Shown here: positions 43,050 to 55,486 of the stretch, one piece after another | Numbering within the stretch: the first letter of the stretch is position 1 | Layout of the letters: each line of letters starts with the position of its first letter | NCBI GenBank assembly: GCA_006386115.1 | Contig: VFIW01000014.1 | Coordinates: 322,322-386,321, forward strand | Origin: Globisporangium splendens | Lineage: Eukaryota > Oomycota > Peronosporomycetes > Pythiales > Pythiaceae | Length of the DNA stretch: 64,000 nt | Direction of reading: 5' to 3' | Translations under genes and position numbers: made by a program | Notes under the pieces: generated by a model | Told to the model about the DNA's origin: nothing | What the model saw: only the letters and a program-made list of their open reading frames with translations | Databases searched by the model: none

Positions 43050-44708
43050 CTAGAACTTGTCACGGGACGCAAGATCGCGCACCATGTTCTTGTGGTGCGA
43101 TTCATTGGTGCCTCCGCCGATCTCCAGCAACTTGGAGTCTCGCCAGAGGCGTTCGACGTTGTATTCGCCGACGTATCCATATCCACCAAGCGTTTGGATC
43201 GCTCGGTCCGCAATGCGCTTCGCCATGTCGCCACAGTACAACTTGACGCCATCGGTATCCACACGGTTGCCCACACTGTCCAGCTTCAATTGTCTGTGGT
43301 TGCATAACGACAATACATTAGAAAAGAGATCCTCAAACTGAGAGCAGATACACTAAGGAGAGCATACCTGGCAGTGTTGTACACGTACGCGCGGCCAGCC
43401 ATGTATTCAGCATAGGATTCCGCGATGTTCTTTTGGATCTGGCCAAAGTTGTTCAATGGCGACCCGAACGCAACGCGCTCCTTGGCGTAATTGCTCATCA
43501 CTTCCAGTGAGCGACGAGCGATGCCGAGGCTCATTGCAGCCAAAGTAACACGCTCAATCTCCAAGTTGCGCATCATGCAGAGCACCGCGCCACCTTCACG
43601 GCCAACCAAGTTCTCAACTGGCACCTTCACATTTTCAAACACAAGCTCCGCGGTGTTCGATGCGCGCATGCCGCACTTGTCTTTGATGCGCTGGCCGAGG
43701 GAGAATCCTTCGTAGCCCTTTTCGACAATGAACGACGAGAAATCGTCCTTCGCCTTGCCGGAGTTGCCAGTACGCGCGTAGATCAAGAACGCATCGCCCA
43801 ATTCGGTGTCATTGATCGCACCATTGGTGATCCACATCCTGTCAAAAAGGAAGTGCACATACTGTCAGCGCCTATCATTGAGCGATTCATCTTCTCTGCA
43901 TCGCACTGCAAACGTACTTGGTTCCGTTCAAGATGTAGTACTTGCCGCAGTCCGACTTCTTCGCAGTCGTGCGCATGCCGAGCACGTCAGTCCCCACGGA
44001 TGGTTCACTCATGCCCATACCGCAGATCTTCTCACCCGAGCACGCGCCAGGAAGGTACTTCTTGCACTGCTCGTCCGACGCATTGCGGGCCACGTTGTTC
44101 ACGAAAAGCATCGAGTGCGCCAAGAAAGAGAGACAGAATGCGGGATCGCTGGACGAGAGCTCTTCGTGCGCAATCACAGCGGCCAGCGCATCCATTTCCG
44201 AGCCACCGTATTTTTCCTGGGCGGTGATTCCCAAAAGACCAAGGTCGCCGAGTTCGCGAAACAGGTCAATGTTGAACTTTTCTTCGCGGTCGTGTTCCAG
44301 CGCCTAATGAAATGAATTAGATGAGTTGAAAGCTGCCAGATTAGATTTCCGTGTGGCATCGCTGAACCATGAAGCTGTCGACCAGAAAAAGAGCAGAAAG
44401 CACTCCTAGCCTGCCGTACCTGTGGATCCACCTTGGTCTTGACAAAGTTCGCGAGCATTTCACGGAGCGCGCCGTGCTCTTCCGTCGGCGTAAACAAATC
44501 AAACGAAGTGCTCGACGACTGGATACACGCATATACGCAGCACACACAGCAACAGGTAGACATGGTCAGCACCATTTCCCACGCAAGAAACAGGGAAGAG
44601 CAGCAGTAGAGCACAATGGGTACGTGCCATCGCTCGCGTCGCGGTCGTGGGGCGCAGCAGCGCGCGCAGAGCGGTCGCGGAGGCTGGACGAGTCAATCGG
44701 TGGAGCAT
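43050..44708 (-). CDS. IVD: Isovaleryl-CoA dehydrogenase, mitochondrial
   Basis: IVD is the FAD-dependent acyl-CoA dehydrogenase of leucine breakdown in the mitochondrial matrix. Five exons can be traced. Exon 1 encodes a presequence (MLHRLTRPASATALRALLRP). Later exons give FDLFTPTEEHGALREMLANF, LGITAQEKYGGSEMDALAAV, ICGMGMSEPSVGTDVLGMRT (the acyl-CoA dehydrogenase signature), MWITNGAINDTELGDAFLIY, SSFIVEKGYEGFSLGQRIKD, CGMRASNTAELVFENVKVPV, FGSPLNNFGQIQKNIAE and AIQTLGGYGYVGEYNVERLW (second signature), then the LLEIGGGTNE stretch. The expected catalytic Glu lies in that C-terminal region. Introns 2-4 are clean GT..AG sites in phase; the exact donor after exon 1 is ambiguous (about 44620 or 44580). 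No lesion was seen. It diverges from the ketopantoate-reductase-like gene. Confidence 0.9.
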
Positions 44709-45152
44709 TTTCGACGGCGGAAGTGTGCGCAGCTAACAGCAATTGCGGAATGATCGACCGACTGCATTCGTCGAAGCGTGGAAGAACACAACTCAATAGC
44801 GTGTTTACTACTGCGCGCGGATTGGCTGAAATGGCGGCAACTTCAAGTGGGGGACCTGATCACACTATCTTAGGGTAAGTTTTAAAGCTCAATGTTAAAA
44901 GTGATTAGAATGTACAATAGTGGGCTTTGTCAGCTTTATTTGTGAAACGAGTTATAAAAGTGTCTGCAATCATAAAGTATTGGAAGATTGGTGCCTACAA
45001 TGGAGATCTACTGGTTGTCCTTCCAAACAACAGGTTGGGTGATTTTTCAACCCATACTCTTCACAGACATCATATCAGACGCCACCATGCAATCACCAAT
45101 GTTATAAACCTCTCTCTGGCACAAACACAAAATCGCATTTCCTTCATCGAAA
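44709..45152. promoter_or_regulatory. Divergent region, IVD / ketopantoate-reductase-like
   Basis: These 444 bases hold both promoters. One ATTGG box is at about 44820-44824 (GGATTGGCTGA), roughly 110 bases upstream of the IVD start. Nothing else was recognised. Confidence 0.4.
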
Positions 45153-46866
45153 ATGACGAGCATGGACGGAGAAGAAGCGACACCGCCGCAGGCGCAGCGG
45201 CCGCGCGTGGCGCTGCTGTACACGCACGCGAGCGGTCTGTCGCGCGAGGGCGAGCAGAGCGCCAGGTATATGGGACTCTGTATGGCCACGAGCGGCCAGT
45301 GCGAGAAAGTGTTTGTCGTCGGACTGGACCCTCGAGCGGATACGGATCGTGGTGCGACGCCAGCAGCAGTAGCGAATGCGAAGGCTCGACGTAGCGACGG
45401 CATCGCGCTCGACGCGCAGGCAATGGGGACCAGATACTACGAAGAGACGCTCGATTACAAGGTGCTTGCAGAGTGTCACGTGTGGATCCTGCTGCTGGAC
45501 TCGGATACGACCGCACACAGCGTCCAATTCCTCCAGAAACGGTAGGTTGTTTCGCGTAGAAGGAGCGTTCACTTAGCTTTTCGCTAATGGCATGCTCTCG
45601 TGGTAAACCAACAACTTTAGAGTCAAGAAAGTGGAGAAGAAGCAGCCAAAGCGCATCGTGGTGAGCCTCCAGACGACGATGCGCCAATTGAGCCAACTCG
45701 ACCATGCGTACGTAATTCAAGCAAGCAATGTCACATCACTGCCTGATGCAAATTTCTAATTACTGTCGTGTTGCTATCTGTTCTTTAGATTTGGTGACAG
45801 TATTGTCCTGCATGGCGGTCTGGGGTTCCAAGTCGTGAAGGGCGACGACGGCGTGTTGGCTCCGCTTTCGGAAGGCTGCTACTTTGTGGAGCGGCTAGCG
45901 TGAGTGCATTTTTGCTTTTTGTTCGCTGCAAATATCTCGTGTATGGTAAAGAAGGCATAAGCTGAATATGGCTGCTGTTATTCTTGTATGGATGTGCGCA
46001 GCAAAGAGAAGGTCGACGCGCTGTATGTGCTGGATCTGCTAGAGGGAACAGGACACCAAGTGCTGAGCCGTAGAAATATCCAAGGTACAAATGATTTTAC
46101 GACCTGTTGACTTCTTAATTATACTAATTTCTTGCGACCATGTGTGTGGATATTATCAGCGCTGAAGTGGGGGATGACGATGCTGCGCACGTTTTACTAC
46201 ATCAACGCGCTGACTGGCGAAAACGTCGCGACAAGTCTCCGCGACCGTAATCTCCGGCTGCTCTTTGCTGAGGCGCTTTACGAGATGTCCAATTTGTTCA
46301 GTCTAGTGATGGAGAGCAACAGCCCTCAACAGAGCGGCTCCCAAACGAAAACGTCGAGCTGGTTGCCAGATACTATCGCGTGCACGTACTTGTCGATTCA
46401 TGCCATGATGGTTTTACTGCCGCTACCGGATTTGCTTTTCAATGGGATCCTCAAGCTGATTGACTTTGGATTGTATTGCACGCCAAACGGGGTTTCCGTG
46501 ACGCAGGTGAGTTTGAACTTCATCGAGAATTTCCGACTTGCGTTAGGTTCGCTAACGTAACCTCCTGTGGGATGCATGCAGCGCGATTTGGACGCCAATC
46601 TCCAGACATGCTTTTCGGCAGAGTTTCAAGACGTGTTTGAACTCGCCGATAATCGCTCGATGACGCTTCCAGTACTTGACTTCCTGAAGACAACGTTGGA
46701 GGCGACAACGAAGTCGAAATCCGGAGTGCCTCGGATCTCCAGCAGTGTCATGGTGTCGAAAGTTGTGTTGTCTCGGCAATCGCGGGCAGCCTCGAGACTC
46801 TTCTTTTTGAAGCTGATCATCACAATCGTGGCTACAGTGCTGCTCGGAGCGTATTTGTTCTCTTGA
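45153..46866 (+). CDS. Ketopantoate reductase-like protein with C-terminal anchor
   Basis: Six exons (45153-45541, 45621-45707, 45789-45899, 46002-46084, 46160-46506, 46582-46866) splice in phase. The layout resembles ApbA/PanE ketopantoate reductases: a first domain ending in CHVWILLLDSDTTAHSVQFL, then KRIVVSLQTTMRQLSQLDHA and FGDSIVLHGGLGFQV, like the family's LQNG..FG..VLxG stretch, and a helical C-terminal domain beginning ALKWGMTMLRTFYYINALTG. However, no GxGxxG nucleotide loop is visible at the N-terminus, and LQNG reads LQTT, so cofactor binding and catalysis are doubtful. The last residues form a hydrophobic segment (FFLKLIITIVATVLLGAYLF) like a tail anchor. I infer a diverged, membrane-attached relative, perhaps not an enzyme. 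Confidence is good for the gene structure, moderate for the family. Confidence 0.6.
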
Positions 46867-46926
46867 AGTAGAAATGTTCCTTCCATCTGACCGAAAAGCG
46901 TTTGTTGTTTTGGTTGATGTTTGTGG

Positions 46927-47604
46927 CTAGTCCTCGCCCTCGACAGCTTCTTCGAGCTTCAGTGGCGATTCACGAGCTCGCTTTGCCTCCCGTTCCATCT
47001 CCCATTGCCGCCTCTTCTGGCCATACTTCACGACGGCACGCTTGCGTAGCGCATACACTTCTCTCCGAAAGAGCACCTTGATGTGCTCTTGGATCGACAG
47101 TGGAGGCAAATGGCCTTCATGGAGCCTCATCCCTTCGCTGCTCTCATTCTTCGCATTACGTGCTGTTGACTCGAAATTTGCGTCGATAATTGGCTTTGGC
47201 CGACTCGAGTTCGCGATATTCAATGTGCCGAGCGCGCTCTTCTCGACAGGCGTCGAGGCGGGTCGTTTCGCAGCCGTAGTCGCAGCGGGCGTCTCGTGCG
47301 CTGCCGCGACGACCACTCTGTTGATCGATTTGCGCTGCTTTGTCGGACTCTTGTCACCGCTTTTAATCTCCGACGCTGCCGCCGCACTGCTGTTGTTGCT
47401 GCTACCCGTCAAGATCTCGTGTTTCGCTCTCGCACTCGCTTCCGATGCTTTCCTTTTGCCAGCGTTGGCGCTGTTGTTTTTGCTCTGCTTGGCGTTGACG
47501 CTCTTCTCGTGTTCAAGTGCGACATCGAGCTTCTCGAGCCGCTTCGGCAGCGCCGCGCGCCGGTCCTTGATGGTGGAAACCGGCGGCGCATGGTTGCTAC
47601 TCAT
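46927..47604 (-). CDS. Small basic protein of unknown function
   Basis: This single-exon ORF encodes 225 residues. The first two thirds are low-complexity Ala/Ser/Lys-rich sequence. The C-terminal 70 residues look structured and charged: HLPPLSIQEHIKVLFRREVY, then LRKRAVVKYGQKRRQWEMER and EAKRARESPLKLEE. Net charge is strongly positive, so nuclear or nucleic-acid association is possible, but I do not recognise a family. Codon use is host-like. It is convergent with the ketopantoate-reductase-like gene, 60 bases between stops. The antisense ORFs here are shadows. Confidence 0.6.
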   Translation of the reverse strand: MSSNHAPPVSTIKDRRAALPKRLEKLDVALEHEKSVNAKQSKNNSANAGKRKASEASARAKHEILTGSSNNSSAAAASEIKSGDKSPTKQRKSINRVVVAAAHETPAATTAAKRPASTPVEKSALGTLNIANSSRPKPIIDANFESTARNAKNESSEGMRLHEGHLPPLSIQEHIKVLFRREVYALRKRAVVKYGQKRRQWEMEREAKRARESPLKLEEAVEGED

Positions 47605-47903
47605 CTACAGTGGCGATTAACGGAGCATACACAGCATCCAGCGGCGTTTATTAGTGCAGAGACACATAGCACATTCTGCGTCTTCCACTTGATGCAGCAT
47701 TAATAGAACGCGAAGCGTCGCATGCAAAAGATGCAACCTATCTATTCTAGAGAAAACTAATAAAGTGACGATCAATTTACGTAATTTAGTAAAACAGTTT
47801 GTTTATATGAATAATATACGAAACAATGTGCATGCCTGCAATAGTAGCCTGTACAAACGAGAGGGACGATGTGGGCACTATTACAAGGGACAAGAGCAAG
47901 AAG

Positions 47904-49090
47904 ATGCATCGCCGACCGGGTCACGGAGACGCAGGCAACGGCGCCGCGAGAGGTAAGAAGCGGACCATACAAACACACATATGGTGTACTGAGTGCTGCG
48001 TAGTAGGCAGTGTCTTACTGCTTGGCTGTGCGGCTTGAATAGCGCGGAGAGAGTTGAACTGATGATGACGTGCACCTTTTTACGTGTTGCCATTTTGCTG
48101 TTGTGTGTATTGCATAGATTCCAGTGTAGCGCACTACCCGCAAAGGAATGGACGCCGAGATGGAGGTGACCCGGGATTCGCACTGGTGAAGAGCGTTGCG
48201 GGGAAAGCGTGGAAGTCCAACAAAGTGAAATCCGGCATGCTGCTGTGGCTCGTGGGGCTTTTCTTCATGATGTTCGCGCCGGGACTGCGGACGGTCACGC
48301 CAGGTTCGGCATATATGCGTGCTTGCTATCAGTCGCTTACCACATAGCAAGATTTAGTTTTTTCGTACGCCCACTGACAAGTCTTTGTTGCTACGCAGAA
48401 ATGAGGGAGAAATACGAGATCATGGTCGTGAATGCGGCGAATATGCCCGAGTACCACGAGGCGTACCACAACTACGCCGAGGCGCAAGAGCGAGTGGATG
48501 AAGTGAAAGTGTGGTTTTGGCGATTCCGCGAGCCATACAAGACGCAGGTGCACGAGCGTCAGGCGGTGGCCAACAAGTGGCACAAGGAAATGGATCGCCT
48601 CGACGATATCCGCGAAACCAAGATGAAAGAAGCCAAGGCGTATGTGGGTCTCTGGTCGGATTTCGGCATGTCGGAAGTGCGCTCGCGGTTCTGGGGCGCG
48701 TTCGAAAAGGGCAAGATATTCGCGCAGCAGCAGACGTTCTACCACATGATCATGCAGGTGATGACGGCGCGCAACGAAGATGTGTTGAGCACGATCCTGA
48801 ACTGGGTCTTTGTCGCGCTCATGAACTTCACAACAGGATTGCTTGGAAGCCTGTTCTACTTTTTCTTCAGCCTGATCAACATGGTGTTTTCGTACCAACC
48901 GGATCCGCTGAGTGCGCTGGCGTTCATCGTGCTCGGATTCATCGGAGCCGTGAGTGTGATCGCGTCGTATTTATTCGCAATGTACGGGATGGTCGCGAGT
49001 GGCGTGTACGTCGTCGGCAAAGTGATCGTGCGCGACGCTCTCGAGCAGGAACAGCGACAACGCATTCGCCAGGCGCAACAGCAGTACTGA
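47904..49090 (+). CDS. Multi-pass membrane protein of unknown function
   Basis: Three exons (47904-47952, 48118-48303, 48399-49090) give 308 residues. One hydrophobic helix sits near residue 65 (GMLLWLVGLFFMMFAPGL). A charged cytosolic-type region of about 110 residues follows, rich in Trp, Tyr and Glu (EYHEAYHNYAEAQERVDEVK, WFWRFREPYKTQVHERQAVA). Three more membrane segments are then close together (ILNWVFVALMNFTTGLLGSL, FYFFFSLINMVF, ALAFIVLGFIGAVSVIASYL), and the end is a basic/Gln helix. The splice phases agree, so the gene model is good. I cannot name the family. The clustered helices with a large soluble loop resemble organelle-shaping or transport-accessory proteins only loosely. Confidence 0.7.
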
Positions 49091-49274
49091 GCGCAGTAGC
49101 ACGACATTGCATGCAAGTGAAGATACACGACGGTAAACAAGAAAAGCAAGGCTGTCGGTATACATTCTGGTCGTCTTTTTATCTCTGAAATTGACAATGA
49201 TCCCAATTTTCCCATGCGAGAGGTGAAGAACCAGGTGGTTACTAGCCGTTTCTGTCTTAATGCACTCTCGCCAT

Positions 49275-50654
<1,380 letters not shown>

Positions 50655-51160
50655 GGTGCTGGTGTGTCCGATTGGAGAATGAAGCGAGCAGGGCTGCAGA
50701 TGCCAGGCGACCTGGTTTATTTGCCTCTTTAACGCTTGATGCAGTGCAAGTGACTGATGGGCTTGTTGATGCAACAACACAAGAGGGAAAACTTCAAGTG
50801 CCTTCCCTTCCCTCCCTCCCTCACGAACAGCTGGTAGATTCGTTCCTGGTAGTCAAAAGAAGGTGACAAGAGTGGTGGTCAAGTGGATGGAAGCGATTCA
50901 AAAATAAAGAATTGCCATTTTGAATTGCAGACTGCAAACTTTATTACTAATTCAAGCATTTTATCAGATTATACAAATTGATTTGCCTTTTGCAAAAAGT
51001 GCTGCTTCATAAAATCAGTCGACACATACACAAAACTCAATTGCCGTCAAGAAAATGGCTGCACTGAGTGACTGACAATCAACGCGTGGATGGATGCTCT
51101 AAACCAATGGCGCATGACTACAAAACACACACATACGCAAACTTACTCCTGCTTCTTGCC
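50655..51160. promoter_or_regulatory. Region between PECR-like and xanthine dehydrogenase genes
   Basis: These 506 bases hold the PECR-like promoter and the xanthine dehydrogenase 3' flank. The sequence is A/T-rich at 50890-51010. Nothing further was recognised. Confidence 0.4.
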
Positions 51161-54100
51161 TTAAAAGCTGCCGGCTGGCTGGTAGCTCAACATGTCGGCG
51201 CCTCGCGCGGTAAACACCTTTTGAAGCAGCTCGTCGCCACACGCCATGCGAGCGCGTTCGGGCGTCACGGGGCTACGCAATTCAAAGTGGCCTTCGATGC
51301 CCGCGTCCTTGCGCGCCGCGTAGATCGCCTCCTTCACCGCGAAGAACGTGCTCGAGCCGAGGAAGAGCGGAGGCTCGCCCACAGCCTTACTCGAGTGCAC
51401 GGCAAACTTGTTCTTCTGGTTCGTCTCGAGCCAGACGCGGAAATCCATGGGTACGTCGTTCGCACTTGGAATCTTGTACGCGCCTGGACCGCGCGTGAAC
51501 AGGTGTCCGCGCTTCACCCACGGATGGCCATCGTCGCCCCACACGAGCTCTTCAAGCGCGAAAAGACCAAAGCCCTGCATGAACGCACCTTCGATCTGTC
51601 CAATGTCGATCGCTGGGTTCACACTCGCACCAAGATCCATCAGAATGTCGACGCTCACCATGTGGAAGTCGCCCGTCAACACGTCCAGTTCCACTTCCGT
51701 GCACGCGACGCCAGTCGTGAAGTAGTTGAATGCCGTCCCTACTGCAGCATTTTCAGCGACCGATTTCGCGAAATCGTATCCACAGCGTTCGTTTGGCACG
51801 ATGTAAAAGCCCTGTGCCGACATGTTCACACGAGCAAAGTACGCTGCATTCGTGATCTCGCTGAACGTAGCCTTTGGACCAAGGCGTTCTCGAATCGGTT
51901 GCAACCGCTCAAGGATCTGCTCGCAGGCATCCAACGTCGCCATGCCGTACAGATCGGTACTCATGGACGCCGCAGACGGTTGCGAGTTTGGCACCTTGTT
52001 CGTGGACGTTTCTTCAATGTGCACCTTTTCGTGCGGAATGCCAAACGCACGCGCGGCGACTTGGATCACCTTGGTGTGCAATCCCTGACCCATTTCCACA
52101 CCACCGTGGGACACCAGAACACTTCCGTCTGCGTACACGTGGACCAGAGAGCCACCTTGGTTCATGAACTTGGACGTGAAACTGATACCGAATTTGCAAG
52201 GAATCAGCGCGACGCCACGCTTCTTCCAGCGGTTCTGGGAGTTGAACACTGCAGCCGCCTCTTTCTTGGCAGCGAACCCACTCTTGTCGATCGTGTGTTG
52301 CCACAACGTGCGCAAGTTGAAATCTTCCAATGGCTGACCAAAGTGCGTGACCTCATCTCGGTGGTACATGTTTCTCTCACGCACCACTTCTGGCGCGAGG
52401 TTCAGCTTGCGAGCGATTTGATCAATGTAGCTCTCGGCAACGATGAGCCCCTGGGGACCACCGAAGCCACGGAACGCGGTGTTCGTTGCGAGATTCGTTC
52501 GGCATACGGTACCATTCGCTCGGATGTTTGGAATCTTGTACGAGTTGTCACAGTGGAACAGCGCACGATCCATCACTGCTTGCGAAAGATCCATCGAGTA
52601 CCCAGCGTTGTTGTACAAGTCCAGGTCCAGCGCCATGATCTTACCGTCACGGTTGAAGCCGACCTTGTACTTTGCGTAGAATGGGTGTCGCGCACCCGTC
52701 GTGAGCATATCCACGTGTCGCTCAAGCAAGCATTTCACCGGCCGCTTCATCATGTACGCCGCAACGGATGCTGCACATGCCACAAAGACACTTCGCGTCT
52801 CTTTGCCACCGAAGCCTCCGCCAATGCGCTTTGTAGCACAAGTGACACGGTTTTCATCAATGCCGAGTACGCGCGCCACGAGAACTTGCGTCTTCGTGGC
52901 TGCTTGGGTCGAGGAAATGACTTTCAGTCCACCTTCTTGCGGAATACACAACGAGATGTTGGTCTCGAAGTAGAACTGCTCCTGGCCACCGAGGTTGACT
53001 TCGCCCTCAAGGACAATGTCGGACTCTGCAAACCCCTTCTCGATGTCACCGTCGATAATCGTGTGCACAGGAAGAATGAACGATTTCTCTCTGATTGCAT
53101 CTTGGATCGTGATCACAGACGGTAGCTCTTCGTAAACGACCTTGACTTTCTCGGAAGCTGCCATGGCGAGGTCGTGGGTATCGGCCACGATGATGCCGAC
53201 GGGCTGCCCGACACACACGACCTTTTCAGACGCGAAACACTCTTCGTCTTTCACCACGGGACCAATCTTGTTCGATCCCAACCTCGCCTTGTCAAACACC
53301 GTCGCATCGAAGAATTCATGAACACCTTCCATGGCGAGTGCTTCGCTTGGGTCGATACTTTTAATGATACCGTGTGCACAAGTGGACAGAACGAGCGCAC
53401 CATGAAGGGTGTCACCCGTGTTGGGAATATCGTCGGTGTAAACCGCTTCACCACTCACTTGAAGGTACGCAGACTTGTGCATCAACGGATCGCCAACAGG
53501 GGTACGCTCAGCCTTCTCGCCTTCAATTGGCTCATGTTTCGAGTTCAGGAGCCCGCCCTTCTCAAGTCCAAAGCTTTGAGCACCTCGCGAAACGGATCTA
53601 GACTGATGCAGGAAGGATTCTCCGGCAGATTTGATCTTGTCACTAATCTCTGGTGCTTCTGGCAACACCGCAGAAGATTGGGGTGCTTCGGAATGGATTT
53701 GTTCTTGAAGGGTCTTGGACGTCGCGATGAAGAACTTGTACAAGAAGGAGGAACACAGACTCTCTCTGTATTTGGCCATACCGCCTGGGACGCCGTCGGG
53801 AAGATTGAAGTCATTCCCATGAAGGATATCGCATACCTCGTCAAAGGTGTTTGCATCGAAGACCTTTCCAACCAGGAATTGCTCACTCGCTGCAGCTGCC
53901 TTTGTCACAGGTGCCATGCCACCATACACGATCGAGGCGTCAGAGATAATCCACGACCCAGACGTAGTCGAGCAATCCAACTTGACGCGGATACCCGCAG
54001 TGACAATACTGATATCGTCCTCTCGACGACGCGCTTGCTTGAATGGAAGCATAAACTCCCACTTCTTGGTGTACGGAACGTACACACTCGTGATAATTTC

Positions 54101-55486
54101 ATCTGCCGCGAGATCCACTTTTCGGTACGCCAAGAAGAAGTCACGGACGCGGACAAACCGCGTGCTTGTGATCGATTTCAGCTCAATGTACGCATTCATC
54201 GCTGCCAGCAATGGGTTCATATCCGAAATGGGACTCGCAGTGACAAGGTTACCACCGATGCAGGCCACATTCCGAATGTGCGTGCTCGCAAACCACTTGA
54301 GCATCTTCACAATGGACACGAACGAGTGCGTTTGGTGAGATGGGAGGCTCTTGATGCGGCTCGACAAGTACGTCTTCACGTCCGTCAGCGTCACTGCAGC
54401 ACCAAACTTGACACCTTCAAATGGATCGGCGCCAGCAAACACAGTGCCATTGATGCTATCACTTGCCGTGACTTCTTCAATGGCGACTAGCTCAGGGACG
54501 CGGTTCACGTTGATCAGGTGGATGTACTTGAGGTTCTTGAACTTGGTTTCGATCCCCATTTCCGTGTTGCCGACCGAGATTTTCGCGTCGTTGTACTTTC
54601 GCTTTAGTTGCAGCAATTGCGGCAGCGTCACTGGCGCAAACCACTGCACCGACTTACCATTGAGCTGTAAGTACTCTGGCACAATGGCCATCTGTTGCAG
54701 TTCGTCTGGGAACACGTTCGAGTCACCGTGGGTCTTCACGTGATCCATTTTCTTCTCAAACTTCTTTGCGAGGGTGCGGATCTTGCCAGTTGAGCAACTG
54801 GAGACTTCCTTGACGCCGCCGTTCTCTTCGTCGATCTGGAGGTCTTCAATGTCGATATCTGGACTGCCCTTTCGCGGACAACCGTCGCATTCTCCCTTGC
54901 ATACAGCTTTCTGCGCATCGCTGCCAAAGCTTTTTGCAGCATCGAGGATCGGTCGGTACCCTGTGCATCGACAGAGGTTGCCATCCATACCGTGTTCGAT
55001 ATCCTCCATCGTCATCTCGACACCGGTTTCGCGCTGCTTCACCATGGAGTACAGCGCCATAATAAAACCTGGCGTGCAGTACCCACACTGCGAGCCATGG
55101 GATTCCGCAAGCGCTTGCTGCACAGGGTGCAGCCCTTCGGCGTCTCGTCCTTGGCCCGTGATCGAGCCAACGCCTTCGACGGTCGTGACGGCGCACGTGT
55201 CCATGGCGCACAACGGTGCCAGACAGGAATTCACGGATAGATGGCGCACCTGCTTGGCTTGCACGTCGTACTTGGAGACCATGACGGTGCATGCGCCGCA
55301 ACCGCCCTCGCCGCAGCCCAACTTTGTGCCCTTGAGGTTCAACGTGTTGCGCAGAAACTGCAGCAGCGTGAGCTCGGGCTGCACGTCTTTCTCGGGGATC
55401 ACGATGCGCTTGCCGTTCACGTACAGCAGCAGTTCGTGGCGGATCACCGCCGCTGGCAGTTCGTCATACTCGAGCGCCCCCGCCAT
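51161..55486 (-). CDS. XDH: Xanthine dehydrogenase
   Basis: Xanthine dehydrogenase oxidises hypoxanthine to xanthine to urate in purine breakdown. The gene is a single 1441-residue exon with every cofactor domain. The N-terminal 2Fe-2S domain has GTKLGCGEGGCGACTVMVSK at about residue 53, and the second cluster domain has SQCGYCTPGFIMALYSM and NLCRCTGYRPILDAAK. The FAD domain (about 280-470) carries NTEMGIETKFKN and NVACIGGNLVTASPISDMNP. The molybdenum domain holds GGQEQFYFETNISL, RVTCATKRIGGGFGGKETRS, NTAFRGFGGPQGL (the substrate Arg), IPCKFGISFTSKFMNQGGSL (the Phe/Thr-containing loop typical of xanthine rather than aldehyde oxidases) and KAVGEPPLFLGSSTFFAV (the catalytic Glu). Length is slightly above the animal enzyme (about 1333). 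Fully intact; the long plus-strand ORFs opposite it are shadows. Confidence 0.95.
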   Translation of the reverse strand: MAGALEYDELPAAVIRHELLLYVNGKRIVIPEKDVQPELTLLQFLRNTLNLKGTKLGCGEGGCGACTVMVSKYDVQAKQVRHLSVNSCLAPLCAMDTCAVTTVEGVGSITGQGRDAEGLHPVQQALAESHGSQCGYCTPGFIMALYSMVKQRETGVEMTMEDIEHGMDGNLCRCTGYRPILDAAKSFGSDAQKAVCKGECDGCPRKGSPDIDIEDLQIDEENGGVKEVSSCSTGKIRTLAKKFEKKMDHVKTHGDSNVFPDELQQMAIVPEYLQLNGKSVQWFAPVTLPQLLQLKRKYNDAKISVGNTEMGIETKFKNLKYIHLINVNRVPELVAIEEVTASDSINGTVFAGADPFEGVKFGAAVTLTDVKTYLSSRIKSLPSHQTHSFVSIVKMLKWFASTHIRNVACIGGNLVTASPISDMNPLLAAMNAYIELKSITSTRFVRVRDFFLAYRKVDLAADEIITSVYVPYTKKWEFMLPFKQARRREDDISIVTAGIRVKLDCSTTSGSWIISDASIVYGGMAPVTKAAAASEQFLVGKVFDANTFDEVCDILHGNDFNLPDGVPGGMAKYRESLCSSFLYKFFIATSKTLQEQIHSEAPQSSAVLPEAPEISDKIKSAGESFLHQSRSVSRGAQSFGLEKGGLLNSKHEPIEGEKAERTPVGDPLMHKSAYLQVSGEAVYTDDIPNTGDTLHGALVLSTCAHGIIKSIDPSEALAMEGVHEFFDATVFDKARLGSNKIGPVVKDEECFASEKVVCVGQPVGIIVADTHDLAMAASEKVKVVYEELPSVITIQDAIREKSFILPVHTIIDGDIEKGFAESDIVLEGEVNLGGQEQFYFETNISLCIPQEGGLKVISSTQAATKTQVLVARVLGIDENRVTCATKRIGGGFGGKETRSVFVACAASVAAYMMKRPVKCLLERHVDMLTTGARHPFYAKYKVGFNRDGKIMALDLDLYNNAGYSMDLSQAVMDRALFHCDNSYKIPNIRANGTVCRTNLATNTAFRGFGGPQGLIVAESYIDQIARKLNLAPEVVRERNMYHRDEVTHFGQPLEDFNLRTLWQHTIDKSGFAAKKEAAAVFNSQNRWKKRGVALIPCKFGISFTSKFMNQGGSLVHVYADGSVLVSHGGVEMGQGLHTKVIQVAARAFGIPHEKVHIEETSTNKVPNSQPSAASMSTDLYGMATLDACEQILERLQPIRERLGPKATFSEITNAAYFARVNMSAQGFYIVPNERCGYDFAKSVAENAAVGTAFNYFTTGVACTEVELDVLTGDFHMVSVDILMDLGASVNPAIDIGQIEGAFMQGFGLFALEELVWGDDGHPWVKRGHLFTRGPGAYKIPSANDVPMDFRVWLETNQKNKFAVHSSKAVGEPPLFLGSSTFFAVKEAIYAARKDAGIEGHFELRSPVTPERARMACGDELLQKVFTARGADMLSYQPAGSF

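Noticed and set aside
51068..53125. A 685-codon plus-strand ORF opposite xanthine dehydrogenase
   Set aside because: It is the antisense shadow of an intact, fully recognisable enzyme; G/C-ending codons leave few stops on the other strand. It has no conserved motifs.
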